Shown: positions 1 through 53,403, numbered from the stretch's first letter. The stretch: 64,000 bases of DNA from Patagioenas fasciata (GCF_037038585.1 NC_092520.1:190816604-190880603); one strand, 5' to 3'. The notes: generated by a model from the sequence alone, not told the origin. Translations and numbers: made by a program.

Positions 1-608
1 CTAATGGTAATAGGCTTATAGTAGTGCATTTTTGTCTGAAGGAAGGGGATGCAAGTTCAGGTATAGCACGTATACATTTTGAATAAACATTTAACCTGTC
101 TTTCCAACACGATGTATTTAGAAGAATGCATTTTTGGAGTCTTATGCTAATATCTACCAGAATTTTCCTATTTCTCTTCAGTTTGCTAAGAAGTCCATGA
201 CAAGGTTCTGACATTCTGCCTAACCTTCCGCTTTTCTGTTTATCCTTTATCTACCTCTTAGACACTGTATTCCTCCACTTCCTTTCCAGAATTTGCTGGT
301 TTTGTGTTTGAAGAGTTTTCTCAGATGTGATTCCGTCTACATGCCCCCACATCCATTTCTACATGGAATGACACATAAGCAGCGTAGTGTTGTCATTATT
401 AACCAATAGTTCAACAAACCAAATTAGTGCAGTGCTGCCATCACAGCTTTAAAACTCAAAAAAGCAGACATTACAACAAAAGATCCAGTGTGGGTAATAT
501 CCATAGGACAACCCACCTTACTACTAGTTGTATCCCTGCTGTAAGGATCAGTGAAGCTTGATTGGTGCCACCCTGCTGTGTGCCATGGTTCCTGTTGGAA
601 GGACACAT

Positions 609-647
609 GGATGCAGAGGTGGGATGCAGAGGTGGGATGCTGAGGTG
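609..647. repeat. 13-bp tandem repeat, three copies
   Basis: The unit ggatgcagaggtg occurs three times head to tail (609-621, 622-634, 635-647). The third copy has one substitution. It continues into a G-rich stretch and lies inside PTPRZ1 intron 10. Confidence 0.9.
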
Positions 648-3600
648 GGGAGGGAGGCAGGAGCGCTCTGAGGATTTGTATTTCAGATGAGAGAATTTGA
701 TGCAATAAGTGTTATATTTAGGAGTTCTGAGTGAAGTTCTGATATTCTAATGCCTTTTTGCACACGCACACACAAGGAATTTCTTTTTGTTAAAAAAATG
801 AGAAAATACAATGCAAGGATACCTAGGAGGCATAATAATGTGAAGTTGTATCTGTATGAAATATGAACAGGTTAACATAACTATGAAAATGGTATTTTTG
901 TGCTTTTTGTCATTTGGACATTTAAATATGTCTCAATGTTGCATTAAAGCAAATGAATAGATATAAGTGTATCCTGGTTTTCTTGGTTTTAAATAAAGCA
1001 TTGGAAAGTTGAGAGTTAAATAATCTGCACATCAAAACTGTATAAACACCTGATTTATTTTTTTCAAATTTCATGGGGTTCTGAAAATTTGTAATAGTTC
1101 TAGGTCCACCTAAGGTTTTTCCTTTAGTTTTTTAAAAGCTTCAAAATTGAAGAAGATTGTTTCAGTTAAAAAAAAAAAAAAGTTTTTAAAGGATATTTTA
1201 AATTTAAAAAAAAAAAAAGAGAGAGAGAAGTTTATAAATAAAAATAAAATACCAAATTGAATATTTTGGATGTGTCAGGAGAGCTCTTTCTTTGGATACC
1301 TCCTGTCTGAAACTTACACAAAGTTCATAAATGTACTTCCTGTTCTTTTATTTTGACTTTTGCACAGTGGTACATCTGAAAGCACTGGAAGAGAGAAAGT
1401 CAGGGAAAAATCAATCCCATGTAATTTGTGTGATTACTATGGGTGTACATTGCCCTATAGATAAGTTTATAGCTGCTGTGTCACCCTTGAATATAGTTTT
1501 TGAATAGTAAAAAAACTTCCATTCATTTCTAATATTAATGTTTATTTGCATACTTACTTTTACTAATTATTTACACCTGAATTAACTGTTGCATATATTG
1601 CCAATATTTTCATATTTAATATTTTAATATTGCAAGTATTAGACAACAGACATATGCGAATGTAGTTATGTAATGCGAAAAATTTGTTCAGAGCAATTTG
1701 CTTGTTACCACTATAACATCAAATTGGTTTTGTGATCTACTTTATAGATCTTGAGGCAAAAGGGGATTTCTTGGAGCTCCTGCTTGTGAATTTATGAAAG
1801 AAAAGTTATCTGCACCATGAAGACATGAAATAAAATTGACTCACATAAAACATAAGCTAAAACTTTCATTTTCAAGAATTACTCTGAGTAAGCCAGTTTA
1901 ATTAAGATGAAATTCACTGCACTCACTTCCAGATCAATCAATCTTCATGTTAAGAGCTAAAGTGAGGTGTGTTAGTCATGCAGAAGCATTAGATAGGCCC
2001 TTTTCCAGGAAGAATTCTGCCTTTGGAGTTGCTACTCTTAATGACGGAGGTTTCAGTACCCTGTGCAACACAAATCGGGCATTCAGAAAAACTCACAACC
2101 ACGGTTTTAGCCTTTTTCCTTTTGAGATGCTTGCAAGCGAGAGTGTTTCTCATTACTCCTCCCCACCTTGTCCAGGTGCCTCCCATATGTTGTTAGCGAG
2201 CAGTCTGGAGGCTCCAGGTGACCCACAGACCAGGTTTAAACCCTCTTCTTCTCGGCAGTCCTTCGTCAGAGGAAAGACCTCTTGTGGGCTGTGTTCTCTG
2301 CCTCAGTTTGTGTCAGTCTCAGTAGCTCTGCTATGACATTGGGCAACTGATTGCAGCTGAGGCTTCTGCTCTTTGGGTTTTTCCTAAACTGTCCTGAGTG
2401 GCAGTCCTTTCATCCTGTGATGTAGTGTCTGTGCACATGAGAATTGTTTCCAGTTTCCGTTTAGTAAAAGTCACTGGGTGCCCTGTGTGATGTAGCTACA
2501 TAACCTCAATTGAAAATGAAAGGAATCACGTATGTAGTGTTTTAGTCAGCTTTGATAAAAGTCCAACCTTTGTTTATCAGTTTTTCATTTGCTATTAGAA
2601 TTGGATTTTGAATAACTAAATGTGTGCTTTGACTCTCTAGATAACATCTGTATAGCTCTGAAAGTTCTGCAGTAGTTTGTTGTGTAGTTAATACTAGCGT
2701 TACTTACATGCTTTTGCTGACACAGTAAATGAAAAATAAGAATATATCTCTCCTCCTGGCTTCCTTTGTGTAGACTTTGGTTGGTGTTTATCAAGAAAAA
2801 CCCATGCCGCGATATGACCCTCAAAGCTGTCTCCTGCATGGCAGCTCATGCTGTCAGCAGTGCTTTGTGAGGGTCTAACTATGCAATTTCTTTGTAACTT
2901 GTCTTCGTGATTTTTGTACTAAAAGACATTAAGCATATCTTAAATGTTTCATTTAGGGGATGCTTTTTTCTAATTTTGTGCTGATAAACATGCAAATCTG
3001 AAAACTAATTTAATCAGAAGAAAAAGGCTTTACTTTTATTCTTGCCATGCCATTTATTACATAAGACAGTACAGAAATGAAAACGGCTTATGGTGTGCAT
3101 GTTATCCTACAATTACAAATCAGATTGTTTTAAGAGATTTTTTGTTTAGATTTGATTGATCATAAATGTAGGGAAATAGTTACTTTTTTTTGTCTTTGTT
3201 CTCTCATTTCCTCGTCTGTCATTAAAATGCACTATGAAAAGATCTCTACAAAACTTTCTAACTAATGATTTAATTATTTTATTTTAAAATGTAAGCTATA
3301 GAATTATTAATATTTGGTTTGAGAAAAAATAAACAAGCTTGTTCGTCAACCTACATCAATGGGTTGTTTTTTGGAGGGGTTTGTTGTTCTTGCTTGGGGG
3401 ATGTTAGCAGATTTCTATGATCTCCTGTCAAATCAAAAGCTTAGCAACAGGATTAACAGAACTTCTGAGTGTGTCTCTAATGCTTTTGGCAAATACTTTT
3501 TTTGTGACCAACTAAATTTAAATAGGCTCTGTGAAATGCCTGAAGATTTAGTGTTGTTAATTTATGTTTTATATATACATATGTATGTTAATGCCTTTCC

Positions 3601-3892
3601 GTGAAGATAACAGCAAGAAACTATAGTTTCCTGCTGGTGGAATTTGAGAGCACATACCCTACTATATATGCCAGCAAAATCAGCATATTTTATTTTTCTG
3701 ATTGAGTCTGATTAAAGCTCAAAGCAAGAATAGTGACCACAGAAAAAATTTATAGGATTTCTCTATATTACAAACATTTTTCAGAGAAGTCTGTTAAGTG
3801 CATAATACATGGTATGGGTCTACTATGGGAAGACTTTCAAACTAATGCCTACAATATTTGATTTATATCATTGAGAAGCCAGGGAATATCAT

Positions 3893-3952
3893 TATCTCCT
3901 CCGCCCCTTCTTCCCCTCCGCTCCCCTCCCCACCCTGCCCTGGTGCCTCCTA
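3893..3952. repeat. polypyrimidine (C/T-rich) low-complexity tract
   Basis: About 60 bases are almost purely C and T on the plus strand, in strong contrast to the AT-rich surroundings. It lies in intron 10, far from any splice acceptor, so it is not an exon's pyrimidine tract. Confidence 0.8.
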
Positions 3953-5512
3953 AACTTCCAGGAGTCAGAGGTAAGATAATTTTTCTCTATCTTATTAATG
4001 AAAGGTTAATTTAGTACTTGTTAATTTACAAATGTTTGTTACAAAAAAAAAAAAAAAACCACAATTTATGAATATTTTGTGCAGCATTGTTTAGGCAGGA
4101 TTTGATTGCATGCTATAATCTACTGTATGAGCTTGTTAGTTGGATAAGCTTTATCTAGTTTATCTTGCATGTAATACATGCCATAAATTGTTTTGAAAGG
4201 TAGATGTGGACAGAACAAAGAGAATACAAATTAAGTCACACATCCCCATCTGACCTTGTAGAGATGAGGAGTATAAAGATGGCATCTTTCTAGTAGTGTA
4301 TTGAGAAACCTTCACTTGGGAATTGTGGAGGACATGCAGACATGGAGCTCTGTGTAATGCTCATTAGAATCGCTCCCCAGGCTGAGAGGCTGGAATATTT
4401 TTACTTAGTGGAAATCAGCCCTCAGAATACATGCTAGCACTGATGTGCAGAGCACTAGCACATACCTTAGGAGAAAGCCTTAGAAATATTGAGAAAGGGA
4501 ATGGACCTGTCTGTGGACCAAAGGAGCAGTAAGATGAGTTAATGCTGTGGAAGAGCTATTAGATTTAATCACTGGAGGCCTCTGCCAGCTCATACTAGAG
4601 ATTTGTAGGTCTCTAGAAACCTGCTTGGAAACTTCTTTTGCTGAGCACCATCAGAAGTACAATACTGGATTTGGCCAAAAACACAGAAGAAGAAGGTGAG
4701 AGACTACCTCTAAACTCAGACAGAAGGATTTTCACCTGGGCTGTAGGAAATTCATTTCTTGATCCTTCTTCAATATAGTTAGTTATTAAAGGTGAGGAGG
4801 CCTCAAGAGCCTTTAGAGTAGTTCTTCACAGAGTGCTCAGTACCTGTTTATTAGGGACGTTTTGTGGGATGTGATACAACTGGGTTCATGTCCCTACATT
4901 AAATCAAATGCAGTGGGAGTCCAAAAAGGGCTTTAACCACTGGACGCGAGGAAGGGTGGGTCTCCTTGGTCTGCCCTGGCAGACACAGGCACCCTACTGC
5001 ACGCTGAATGTGATGGCATGGCCTGTGCGCTAGGACCCGAGTCCAAGCCTGCTTGCACAAATGAGAAATTTGCTTTATGAAAATTATAGAGCAGATCGTT
5101 TTATAAGAATATCCTCAGAGCTTTCAGAATAAATGTAGATAAATAGTTGATTCCCAGACTTACCTGTTTTATCTCTTCTGTACTTGTGCATTAAAATGTA
5201 CTCGCTCATAAAAAGTGTTCTTGTAAATTTGGTTCTCTCTGACCAGGATGTGGTTCCTCCCACATGTGCTGCAGTATCAAATTAAAGCCAGGAAAAACTG
5301 TTGTGACTGATTATGTCCTGACTAGATGGGCATTGCTACCCTTAGAGCTAGTCCTCAGTCCAGGTGGTTGGCCACTTCTCCAAACACAATCCTATAAAAT
5401 TCCTTAGACTGAGTCTCAATAGTGTATTAACTAATCAGTTGACTCCTTGCAGAATTAATAGTTCTGTTAATTTAAAATGTTGGGTGATATGGTATTTATT
5501 TTTGTTTTATAG

Positions 5513-45514
<40,002 letters not shown>

Positions 45515-45979
45515 TTAACACATCAAATTAAACACACACGTACCTACATCACACCAGTCACACCTGGAGTTTACCATTGTTTTCAGTTTTATACTTTGGC
45601 GGGGGGAGATCTGTCCAGTCACTATATGTATAATCAGATCCCAACCTTTACTCAAAATAATTTCTGTTACATATGACTTTACTGCAGAATTTTTATCATT
45701 AACAATGTGTGCCTTTTCTTGAAAGATTTCTTGTAATACGTTGTTACGTCTGGACTAACTTGATTGACTTTTACAGTGTTTCTAAGAAATGAATTGTGGT
45801 ATGTTTTTCCAGTATTAGTTTTTGATTTATCTGGCTTTACTTTTAACTTTAAATTATCATATTTATAGATGTTAGGGAATTCTCAACTACAAACAAACGT
45901 CATGGTTTTAGCATTTATTTGCCGTATTTATAACAATTTACATTTGCTAGAAATACAACTTTTAATATAGTAGAATGTA

Positions 45980-45985
45980 AATAAA
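45980..45985 (+). promoter_or_regulatory. proximal poly(A) signal of PTPRZ1
   Basis: AATAAA about 470 bases after the stop codon, in an AT-rich context. Possible alternative 3' end. Confidence 0.5.
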
Positions 45986-46375
45986 ATACTGTTCTCCATA
46001 ACATTCAACATTTGAAGACTTCAGTTAGACATTTAGAATAGTAATCTGATACTTACTGTAAATACTGCTACTTCTGTAGTGACTTCATGGACCAAATTTA
46101 TATTTATAATTGTAGATTTTTATATTTTACTACAGAGTCAGTTTTCTAGTTCTGTGTAATTGCCTTGTTAAAATTATGTAGTCCGGTATGTTTTTATTTT
46201 AACAAAGTCTTCTGATATATACTTGTGCATCTTAAGCAATTAACCTTCGTATAGCTGCATGTGATTTTAACTTTTTGTGGGAAATAGAAATCATTTGTTT
46301 TGAAATGAGAAGTTTTTATGAGAATAACACCTGTACTTGGCATTGTTAAATTGTTTTTACCTATGGCATTGCAAA

Positions 46376-46381
46376 AATAAA
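46376..46381 (+). promoter_or_regulatory. distal poly(A) signal of PTPRZ1
   Basis: AATAAA in gcaaaaataaatataaat, with gtctgtgcgtag 15-25 bases downstream as a GT-rich element. Sequence composition changes here from AT-rich UTR to mixed intergenic DNA. Confidence 0.7.
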
Positions 46382-47426
46382 TATAAATATTCCAGTCTGT
46401 GCGTAGCAGTCTGCCACATCCAGTGAACAGTCCTGGCTGTCACATGGGAGAGCTCTTACTCACCAGAACAGGGACTCAAGGTCGACCTGGAGATGGCTGC
46501 TCTGCCTGTGGAACCTGCAAGTTCAAGAAGAAAGTTTTAGAAAACCTTACATTTTGTTATTTAATACCTGTTCTGCTTCCACCCGTACTCGTAGTGTCCA
46601 CGTTAGCTCCTGATTTAGTCTCTCCTTGCACATCTCCCAGTCTGGTCACCCACATGCTAATGGAGTGTCCCAGGCCTCCAAATTGCCCTAATTACCCCCT
46701 CAAAAGTCTTCTCCATGCAGGCTTTGCTTCAGATCAGTCCTCAGCTGCTGAGCTCTTTACTGCCTCCTTTGGCAAAGTAAAGAAACCAGATTCTGGGAAG
46801 CAATAAAGCAAGAAATATCTGCAAGAACAAAAGCAAAATGTTTCAGGTTGCCACTCGACCGTTTTCTGTCAGCTTCTGAACTGGCAAGAAAATATACTGA
46901 TTGTACCCAAGGTTGCAGCACTGAGGAGGCGGAGCAACCTGGAGAAGAATAGATCTTTGTTTAAAACTAACACAGGCCATGAGAGTAACGATTGTCTCAC
47001 TTTGGTACATTCTGTTGCTAAGTAGAAACACACAGAAATGTGGCAGAGATACAGTTCTTGACTAGAATGCCATAGAAACTAATGGACACTAAGATGAAAA
47101 CTAAGGACAGGAGAGGACAGACCTGATGTGGGCTTGGAGATTTTAGTCAACTCCTTCCTAACGCAAGAGTGTGTGAGGGACCTTGGTGTGTCAGCAGATA
47201 GATCTAGACCCCTTCAGAAGTGTGGGGCTGAGGGCAGGTGGAGCTGTAACAAAGCCAAAATGAATTTAGGGGAACCTAAGCAGTGGAAACTTTTAAGAAT
47301 TCTCACACTGTTGACACATGGAACGAGCATGAAGGTGCTGGACCAGGAGACAAAATGGCACAGAATGACTCAACAGCTACCAGTAAAGCAAACTTTTTCC
47401 TGCTCTTGCCCTCAAATAAATAAATT

Positions 47427-47458
47427 GAATGAATGAATGAATGAATGAATGAATGAAT
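47427..47458. repeat. (GAAT)8 microsatellite
   Basis: Eight perfect GAAT tetranucleotides in the intergenic interval, preceded by aaataaataaatt. Confidence 0.95.
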
Positions 47459-47860
47459 GGCAGGACAGAGAGCAGCGATCAGGCATGAGGCACAAGGGCA
47501 GCGCCCATGCAGCCCCTTTTACTCCTCTCCATTTTCCCTTGCTTATTCTTTCCCCTGTCCACCTTTATCCCTCTGTCTCTCCACCCTTGTCTCCCTGCCC
47601 CTGTGCAGATAAACAACCTACCTACCTAATTACCTTTTCTTCACGGCCCCATGTTTTCTCGCATCCATACACAAATGTGAAACCTCTGTGCCACCACTTG
47701 ATCATCTCATCTCAGCCATACACGGTATTATCAACATGGTTACCCTGGTAGTTCTGTCCTAGCAAGCATGTCTTTCCAAAAGGTCTCCAGCAGAGCTTGG
47801 CCCTCCCTCACGTAGCCCCTGTGACCTGTCTGAGAACCACAGCTGGACCTCAGGACACTC

Positions 47861-47900
47861 TTGGTCACATTTCAGAGCTCTTGGTCACATTTCAGAGCTC
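47861..47900. repeat. 20-bp direct tandem duplication
   Basis: ttggtcacatttcagagctc occurs twice perfectly, head to tail (47861-47880, 47881-47900). An extra ctc before the first copy makes the duplicated register slightly ambiguous. Confidence 0.95.
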
Positions 47901-48091
47901 TTGCTCCCTTCAGGAGGTTCTCGGGATCAGTACAGGCGGCGTGGCCCAGGGCCAGGGCTGCAGCCATGTCCTTCAGATCCAGGGCTTGCCACTTGACTGC
48001 ACAGCCACAGCCAGTTGATTGAGTAATTCAGAAATAAGGGAATCTACTCTGCTGAGCCAAGAAATCTTTATTCAGGTTTAAATTTTTAATC

Positions 48092-48114
48092 TTTTTTTTT
48101 TTTTTTTTTTTTTT
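48092..48114. repeat. T23 homopolymer
   Basis: Twenty-three uninterrupted T. Read on the minus strand it is a poly(A) tract, but the nearest AATAAA lies on its far side, so it is not an obvious retrocopy tail. Confidence 0.9.
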
Positions 48115-51100
48115 GCTGTGGTCCTTGTCATCCCTGAGGTTTTGCTAATTCTGAAGTCCGGGAAAAAAGGCACCAAGATACAGCTTCTAAGTGCAAGTGA
48201 ACTTACAGTGTATCCTTAGCGAAGTTAAACACCTCTGAAAAATAGGAGCTGGATTTTTTTCCATATTCTGTGTTATCTTGGCAGTGGTAACAGTTACAAA
48301 TGTACAGAACTTCCTGTCCCAAACTATGTACATTTTTATAATACTCTTGACTTTTACACACACTTCCGTGCACAAAGTTGGTGCACACAGCAGTGTGTGA
48401 TGGTTCCTCTTTGAGGAAGGGATTAGTTTCTTTTCCAAGTAGCCTGGGGGTTCCGTACCGCTTCCTCTAAAGCACTCAGCGTGACTGACACCCTCCTCTT
48501 GCACATCTAGGTTAACAAGGGCAGCTAATTCTCCCCTGCTCATTTCAAAAATATAGAAGCAATTTTTCCTTTCTTAATCTCCAGTGGTGCCTGTACGAGA
48601 GAGGTTAATTGTGATCTTATGGCCATTTGTAAACCGTATTCCATAATCTTCTTAGTGTACACTCCTGTACTTCACCACACTGGCACACAAGAGAAACGAT
48701 AATGCTCTTGTGCTACTTCTCCAGCCTTTTCTCTAGGAAAACTGGCTCTTAGCCTCAAATAACTTTGTGCTTTTTATTTTGATATCTTCTATTAATGGAT
48801 TTGCAGTTGTATATATGAAGTCTTTTTTTTGGCCAGTTAATTCTGCTTTGTTTTTCAAGCCTCTGAGGACCAAAAAGCCAAAAAGGAATCCTCCTTTCTA
48901 AAATCCCATCTTGATATAACTGTTCCTTTCAACCTAAACTGTTTTGCAGACATTTTAAAATGATAATCCAAGGAATCAGCTGTTGTTCAAGGTTTCTTCC
49001 AGAGATGTTTGTAATCACATTCATCGTCTTAGCATGCTGACAAGTTATTTAAAACATAAGTGCTTAGGATAATCTCTTTACTCACACATATTGGTTCTGA
49101 TCTAGAAAAGAATCATAAAAAAAAATCTTCTATAATCTTCAACCGTGATGGATTACAGATTTTAATAAATGCGTGTCAGTTCCTCTCTCAGACAAAGGCC
49201 ATATTCTAATTATTTTTTTTCTTGTAATCCAAGCTACAGACTCAAAAGACACATAGCGTGCCTTTTCAAACTGGGTCAAGTGTGCAAAAGATGTTATGTA
49301 TCTCCAGCAAGAAGCAGGATATTAACAAACAATGTCACTTTCAGATTTTTTTTCAACATAGCTATGTCAGGTGCCAAAGAAAACTTGATTAGTGAGTTTC
49401 ATCCTGGGAAACCATAGATGAGTTCAAAAAAAATCACTTAAGTACATTGCCAACTTTTTAATGATTGTGGTGTCGATTTGATACCTATGGAAAAGCTTTA
49501 TAAAAGTCAGCAATAAATGATGAAGTTATCAAGCTCGCAGCTCTCAGCACAACAGCGTAGTAGTTGAAGACCTTAGTATAGACTTTGAAAAACAGTTGAC
49601 TGAGCTAGTTAGCAATGTTTTAGCACAATGCTTTACCTGGCACTGTTCATCACGGCATCCTAGGTTAACGCGTGTCATTCCAGACGGGGTGAGGTCTTCT
49701 GTGGTAAATGCTCACTTCAACACGAGTTTAGAAAAGTTAAACTCGTGTCTCTCTCTAAACATTCTAAAGCATAAGTAAAGCAGAGCTGGGGAGGAGGGGA
49801 GCAATATTGTCTTGTTGGGGTTAAAAACAGAAACAGGGACACAACTACCACCGTGAGTCTGAGATGGCCGAGGTTTTCACAGCTTCCGTGCAGCACAGCT
49901 GAGTTCCGACCATCCGTTTGTTTCACAGGTTTGTGCTTTAGGGACACGAGGGAAGAGAAGTCTCAGTACCTTGGGCCACTTTACATCCAATTCCCCCGTT
50001 TCCAAATTTCATTCTGTCCTTTCAGAGCCAAAACAAAGTGGGGGGAAAAGCCCCTTCTGACTTAGAGAATCAATTCCCTTGTTTCAGGCAAGTCACAACC
50101 TGCACACTGCAATTCAGTCAGAGCATGTTTGAGATGGCCTGATGTGCCTTGATAAATTCTGCTGGATGCTCAAAGCTAAATTTTTTTTCTCCCCCTCCTC
50201 TTGTTAGTTTTCCAGTTTAATCCCAGATATTTTTTTTCCCCTAAACCAGCTATTGTGCTATGAGCTTATGCCCTTTGTCTGGCAGTCACACTTCGACGCT
50301 CTGGTCCCTGACAGGGATGTAATTCTCATCTGTAGGAATATCCAGAGCTGAGAGAACATGAAACGCTGAAGCAAAGAAGGCAGCTTGAGTGCAACGGGGC
50401 TCAGACACCTCCATCTCAGAAACAAACTGGGATCTTTTCTGCCCTGGAGAGCCAACATTAGAACAAATTCCAAAGTGAAAAAACAAGAGACACACACTGA
50501 CAATGTGCTCCTCACAGCATGATATGAACAAACAGCTTCAGAGCCTTTCAGCCCAGGCAGTGACAGCAGAAACCAAACCATGAATTTGGCCAAGGAAGGT
50601 CCTCAAGTTGAGGCAGGCAGTGAGGCACCAGCTCCCCTTTCTTCCCGGGGCACAGGGAGACATTACACAGCCACTGTTCTGGAGCTTTCCGCTGAAGTAG
50701 TTGTCCTTGTCCCCAAGCACAAAACATGCTAAAAAAATTTCATTTCTTGAGATCATAGCTGAAAAAGATGTCTAGTTACAGATACATATATGTATAAAAA
50801 TATACAGATGTGGCTTTAAGAGTCCTCTGAGTCTAGCAAGAAGCATGGAAAAGTGTTTCATGTACATAGAGAAGTCCATGTGGAGACACCCTTTCAATAT
50901 AACCATCTACGTAAAAAAACAAATCCCATTCATACACATCTCATTAGACTGTAAAGATGACATGACAACGAAACAGAGCATTTCAGATTTATTACTGAAG
51001 CAATCTTGTGTATAAGATACAATTATCTTTCCAATAATATGCAAAGAGAACTGAGCAGTTTAATCTGCATACGAAAAGCTGAGTAATAAATTCACTTAAG

Positions 51101-52773
51101 TCTAAACTTAGAAAAGGAAAAGCAGTTTTGCAGTGGGAAAGAGAAATATAGTCTGATACAAAATGTTTCAAAAACAGTAGCAGCATTTCTTGAAGAAAAC
51201 CCTCTGTAGTGTTCATTCCTTTAGTTCTCCAAAGAGATTATACACTTGTAAAAAAATCCCAACCTTCTTTGCATACTGCATTTCCTAGGCAGAAAAGCAA
51301 GCAAGGTGCAGGCACACAGAGCCACAGCGCCATGGTTGTGCACTTGTGGGATAAAGGAGGGAACAGAGAATTCTTGAGTGAAATCCTGATTTCACCAAGC
51401 ACTGGACTGGAAGGGACCAGCAGATGCAAGTCTAATTTTAAGCCCTAGTTGTAGGTTTTATCTGTGGGGGGGAAGGAGCAGGCAGCAGAGAGCGGAACAT
51501 TCATTGCAGGCTCCGTCCCTACCTCAGCTGCACATACCAACCAACCAACAACCCGCCAGTGGGAAGAGAAGCAAATTAGCAGAGCCAGGATTTCATCCGA
51601 TACTCAGAATGTGCAGAGCACTGCAACAGAATCCAAGTTTAACAATACAAAGCCAGTCGGTGGTTCAGTATGAAAAGCCCTCCTCGTTAACAGTAATACT
51701 CTGCATTCTGTTCTTCCATCTCCCTTTGGCTCCTTTACCCTCCTCTTTGTCGCAGTTGCTACTTCATTACATCTACACAAAGAAAATCCAAATCCTGAGT
51801 AGCAAGACTTGGAGATCAAAACTTCAGCTACTGTTAGGGCTGCTTTTCCTACCGGGCAAAGCAACACCTGGAATTCCAGCCCCTCGGGACCGTGGTAAAA
51901 GCATTAATCATCTCAGGAGGTGAAAGGCTGTGCATTTATCAGCAAAGTGCACTTGTGAGCAAAGATGAAAGCAGCCTCCACCATCACTACTCAGCTTCAG
52001 AAAAGGCAGCTGCACAGGTGCCAGTACAAATGGGATCCGACCACAGCATTACACCTCACAGACCCAACTGGTGAAGTCTAAGCCATGCTTACACTGCAAG
52101 AAGCCACAGAAGCAGCCCTGAAATGGAAGGAGGCAGCTGCTGCTTCGTCAGAGAGAAGCTGCACCCTGGTCATAGCTCAATTTGGGGCCAATGTGGCTGA
52201 AGTGCTGTCAGGGCCAGGCTGGCCAGTCTGTGCACAGCACTGCGTGCCAGCAGAGCTGGGACACCCGCAAACCCTCATCAGTCTGAAGCAGTGCTGTAGG
52301 GAGTAGTGTGGATACACTCTCAGATGAACACTTCAGAAGCATGACAGCAAAAGGACAGGAGCTAACTCAAAAAGTAGTGATGTAAACCTCTAAGCCTACT
52401 GCATTTCCAAGCTGCTGATACCACACAGCCCATGCCCTTTGTAACAGTACTTAACCTGGACAAGGCGCACAGTGTAAGTGGAAAGAGTAAATGTGGCATT
52501 TTTGAGTGGTTTCTATGCACATTAACAGTGTTGTATTTCAACACGTCGTTTCTGGCTGCAGAGCTAAACGCTGATGTGCTTCCCTCACAGCACCAGGCGA
52601 CACGTAACAGCGGGTACTTGGACACACTGCAATTGGCTTCCACGCTGTTACGGGAAAGCGTGTGGGGGGAGGCCTGCTTTAAACTCCCTCCCTCTTCCAA
52701 TTAATTTAAGTTTACATTCATAAGAAAGGGATTTTTTTAAAAAAAAATTAAGATCGACTGAACATTTTCAAGA

Positions 52774-52779
52774 TTTAAT
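52774..52779 (-). promoter_or_regulatory. candidate AASS poly(A) signal (ATTAAA)
   Basis: The complement reads ATTAAA about 505 bases after the AASS stop codon. It is the nearest common hexamer variant downstream. AATAAA at the complement of 50988-50993 would give a 2.3-kb UTR instead. Confidence 0.35.
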
Positions 52780-53284
52780 GGGATCTTATCTGCTTGTATT
52801 GCAGAATTTCTAAACCATTTCTTCCATGTTATTGTGAAAACATTCACAAATACCGTTAAAGGGAAAGGGACAAGACAAGTATCACTTTCATCTCTGTTAT
52901 TCGGATAAATTATTTTTACCACATGAACTATCAAACTTAATCAAGGGAATTCATTAATCAGACTCTTCCACCATGAAAGGATCCACTAATAGATTTTTGT
53001 TTCAGCTTAAATTTGTCTCAATAATAACCCTATACACTTAGGAGATAAACTCTATTAATAAAAAAAAAAAAAAACACCCTGATATATTTTAGGAAAGTTA
53101 TATGGAAAGATCTGATTGATGCTAAAATATGTACATGAAAGCATAATAGTTTAAAGAGGAAAATATCACAGTTAATGCATCAGGGTATCTACAGTTTCTA
53201 TGTCAAAGCCAGCTGGACCAAACTGAGCTTCTTAAAGCCAGGGGAAAACCAAAGCCAAAACTTGATTCAACCCACTGCTTCCAG

Positions 53285-53403
53285 TTACTGTTTGATAACA
53301 CTGTGAGTAGTGTAAATGATGCCTTCTGCCCGAACACGCTCAAGTATTGGTCCATAAACATTCTTCGTCAATGGTACAACCATGCCTTTTGCACCTATTT
53401 CAC
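53285..53403 (-). CDS. AASS: AASS last coding exon
   Basis: 119 bp after ttatttcag. GT completes Gly, then [20 protein letters not shown] and [18 protein letters not shown] before TAA (complement of 53285-53287). Matches the end of human AASS (GIIYTTQS). Confidence 0.96.

Larger units (their letters stand above)
1..5512 (+). other. PTPRZ1 intron 10 (3' part)
   Basis: No exon-like sequence was found on either strand. The longest open frame (129 codons at 1947-2336) resembles no part of the fibronectin III domain expected upstream. Contents are a 13-bp triple repeat at 609-647, A runs near 1161-1220 and 4045-4060, and a C/T-rich tract near 3895-3950. Confidence 0.75.
45515..46400 (+). other. 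PTPRZ1: PTPRZ1 3' UTR
   Basis: AT-rich, non-coding sequence after the stop codon. Two AATAAA hexamers are present (45980-45985 and 46376-46381). The end is placed about 15-20 bases after the second and is approximate. Confidence 0.8.
46401..53284. other. intergenic interval between convergent PTPRZ1 and AASS (includes AASS 3' UTR of unknown length)
   Basis: 6.9 kb with no supported gene. It includes pyrimidine-rich stretches (about 46560-46720 and 47510-47650), (GAAT)8, a 20-bp direct duplication and a T23 tract. Minus-strand poly(A) hexamer candidates for AASS are ATTAAA (complement of 52774-52779) and AATAAA (complement of 50988-50993, and of 48067-48072). Open frames of 60-139 codons overlap on both strands and show no recognisable motifs. 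Confidence 0.65.

Noticed and set aside
1947..2336. 129-codon plus-strand open frame
   Set aside because: No similarity to the fibronectin III domain expected just upstream in PTPRZ1, no splice signals in matching phase, and a competing frame on the other strand.
46399..46806. 135-codon open frame right after the PTPRZ1 poly(A) signal
   Set aside because: Starts at the presumed transcript end, no recognisable domain, Pro/Ser/Leu-rich from pyrimidine-rich DNA.
47128..47436. Possible CR1 reverse-transcriptase remnant (a frame containing CVRDLGV)
   Set aside because: Only a few residues recall the CR1 ORF2 end, and no flanking landmarks or target duplications were found. Too weak to call.
48067..48114. 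Retrocopy 3' end suggested by the T23 tract and nearby TTTATT
   Set aside because: On the minus strand the AATAAA lies downstream of the poly(A) tract, the wrong order for a retroposed mRNA. No parent gene sequence is visible beside it.
51504..51923. 139-codon intergenic plus-strand frame
   Set aside because: Overlaps an 87-codon minus-strand frame, no domain recognised, no promoter or splice context.
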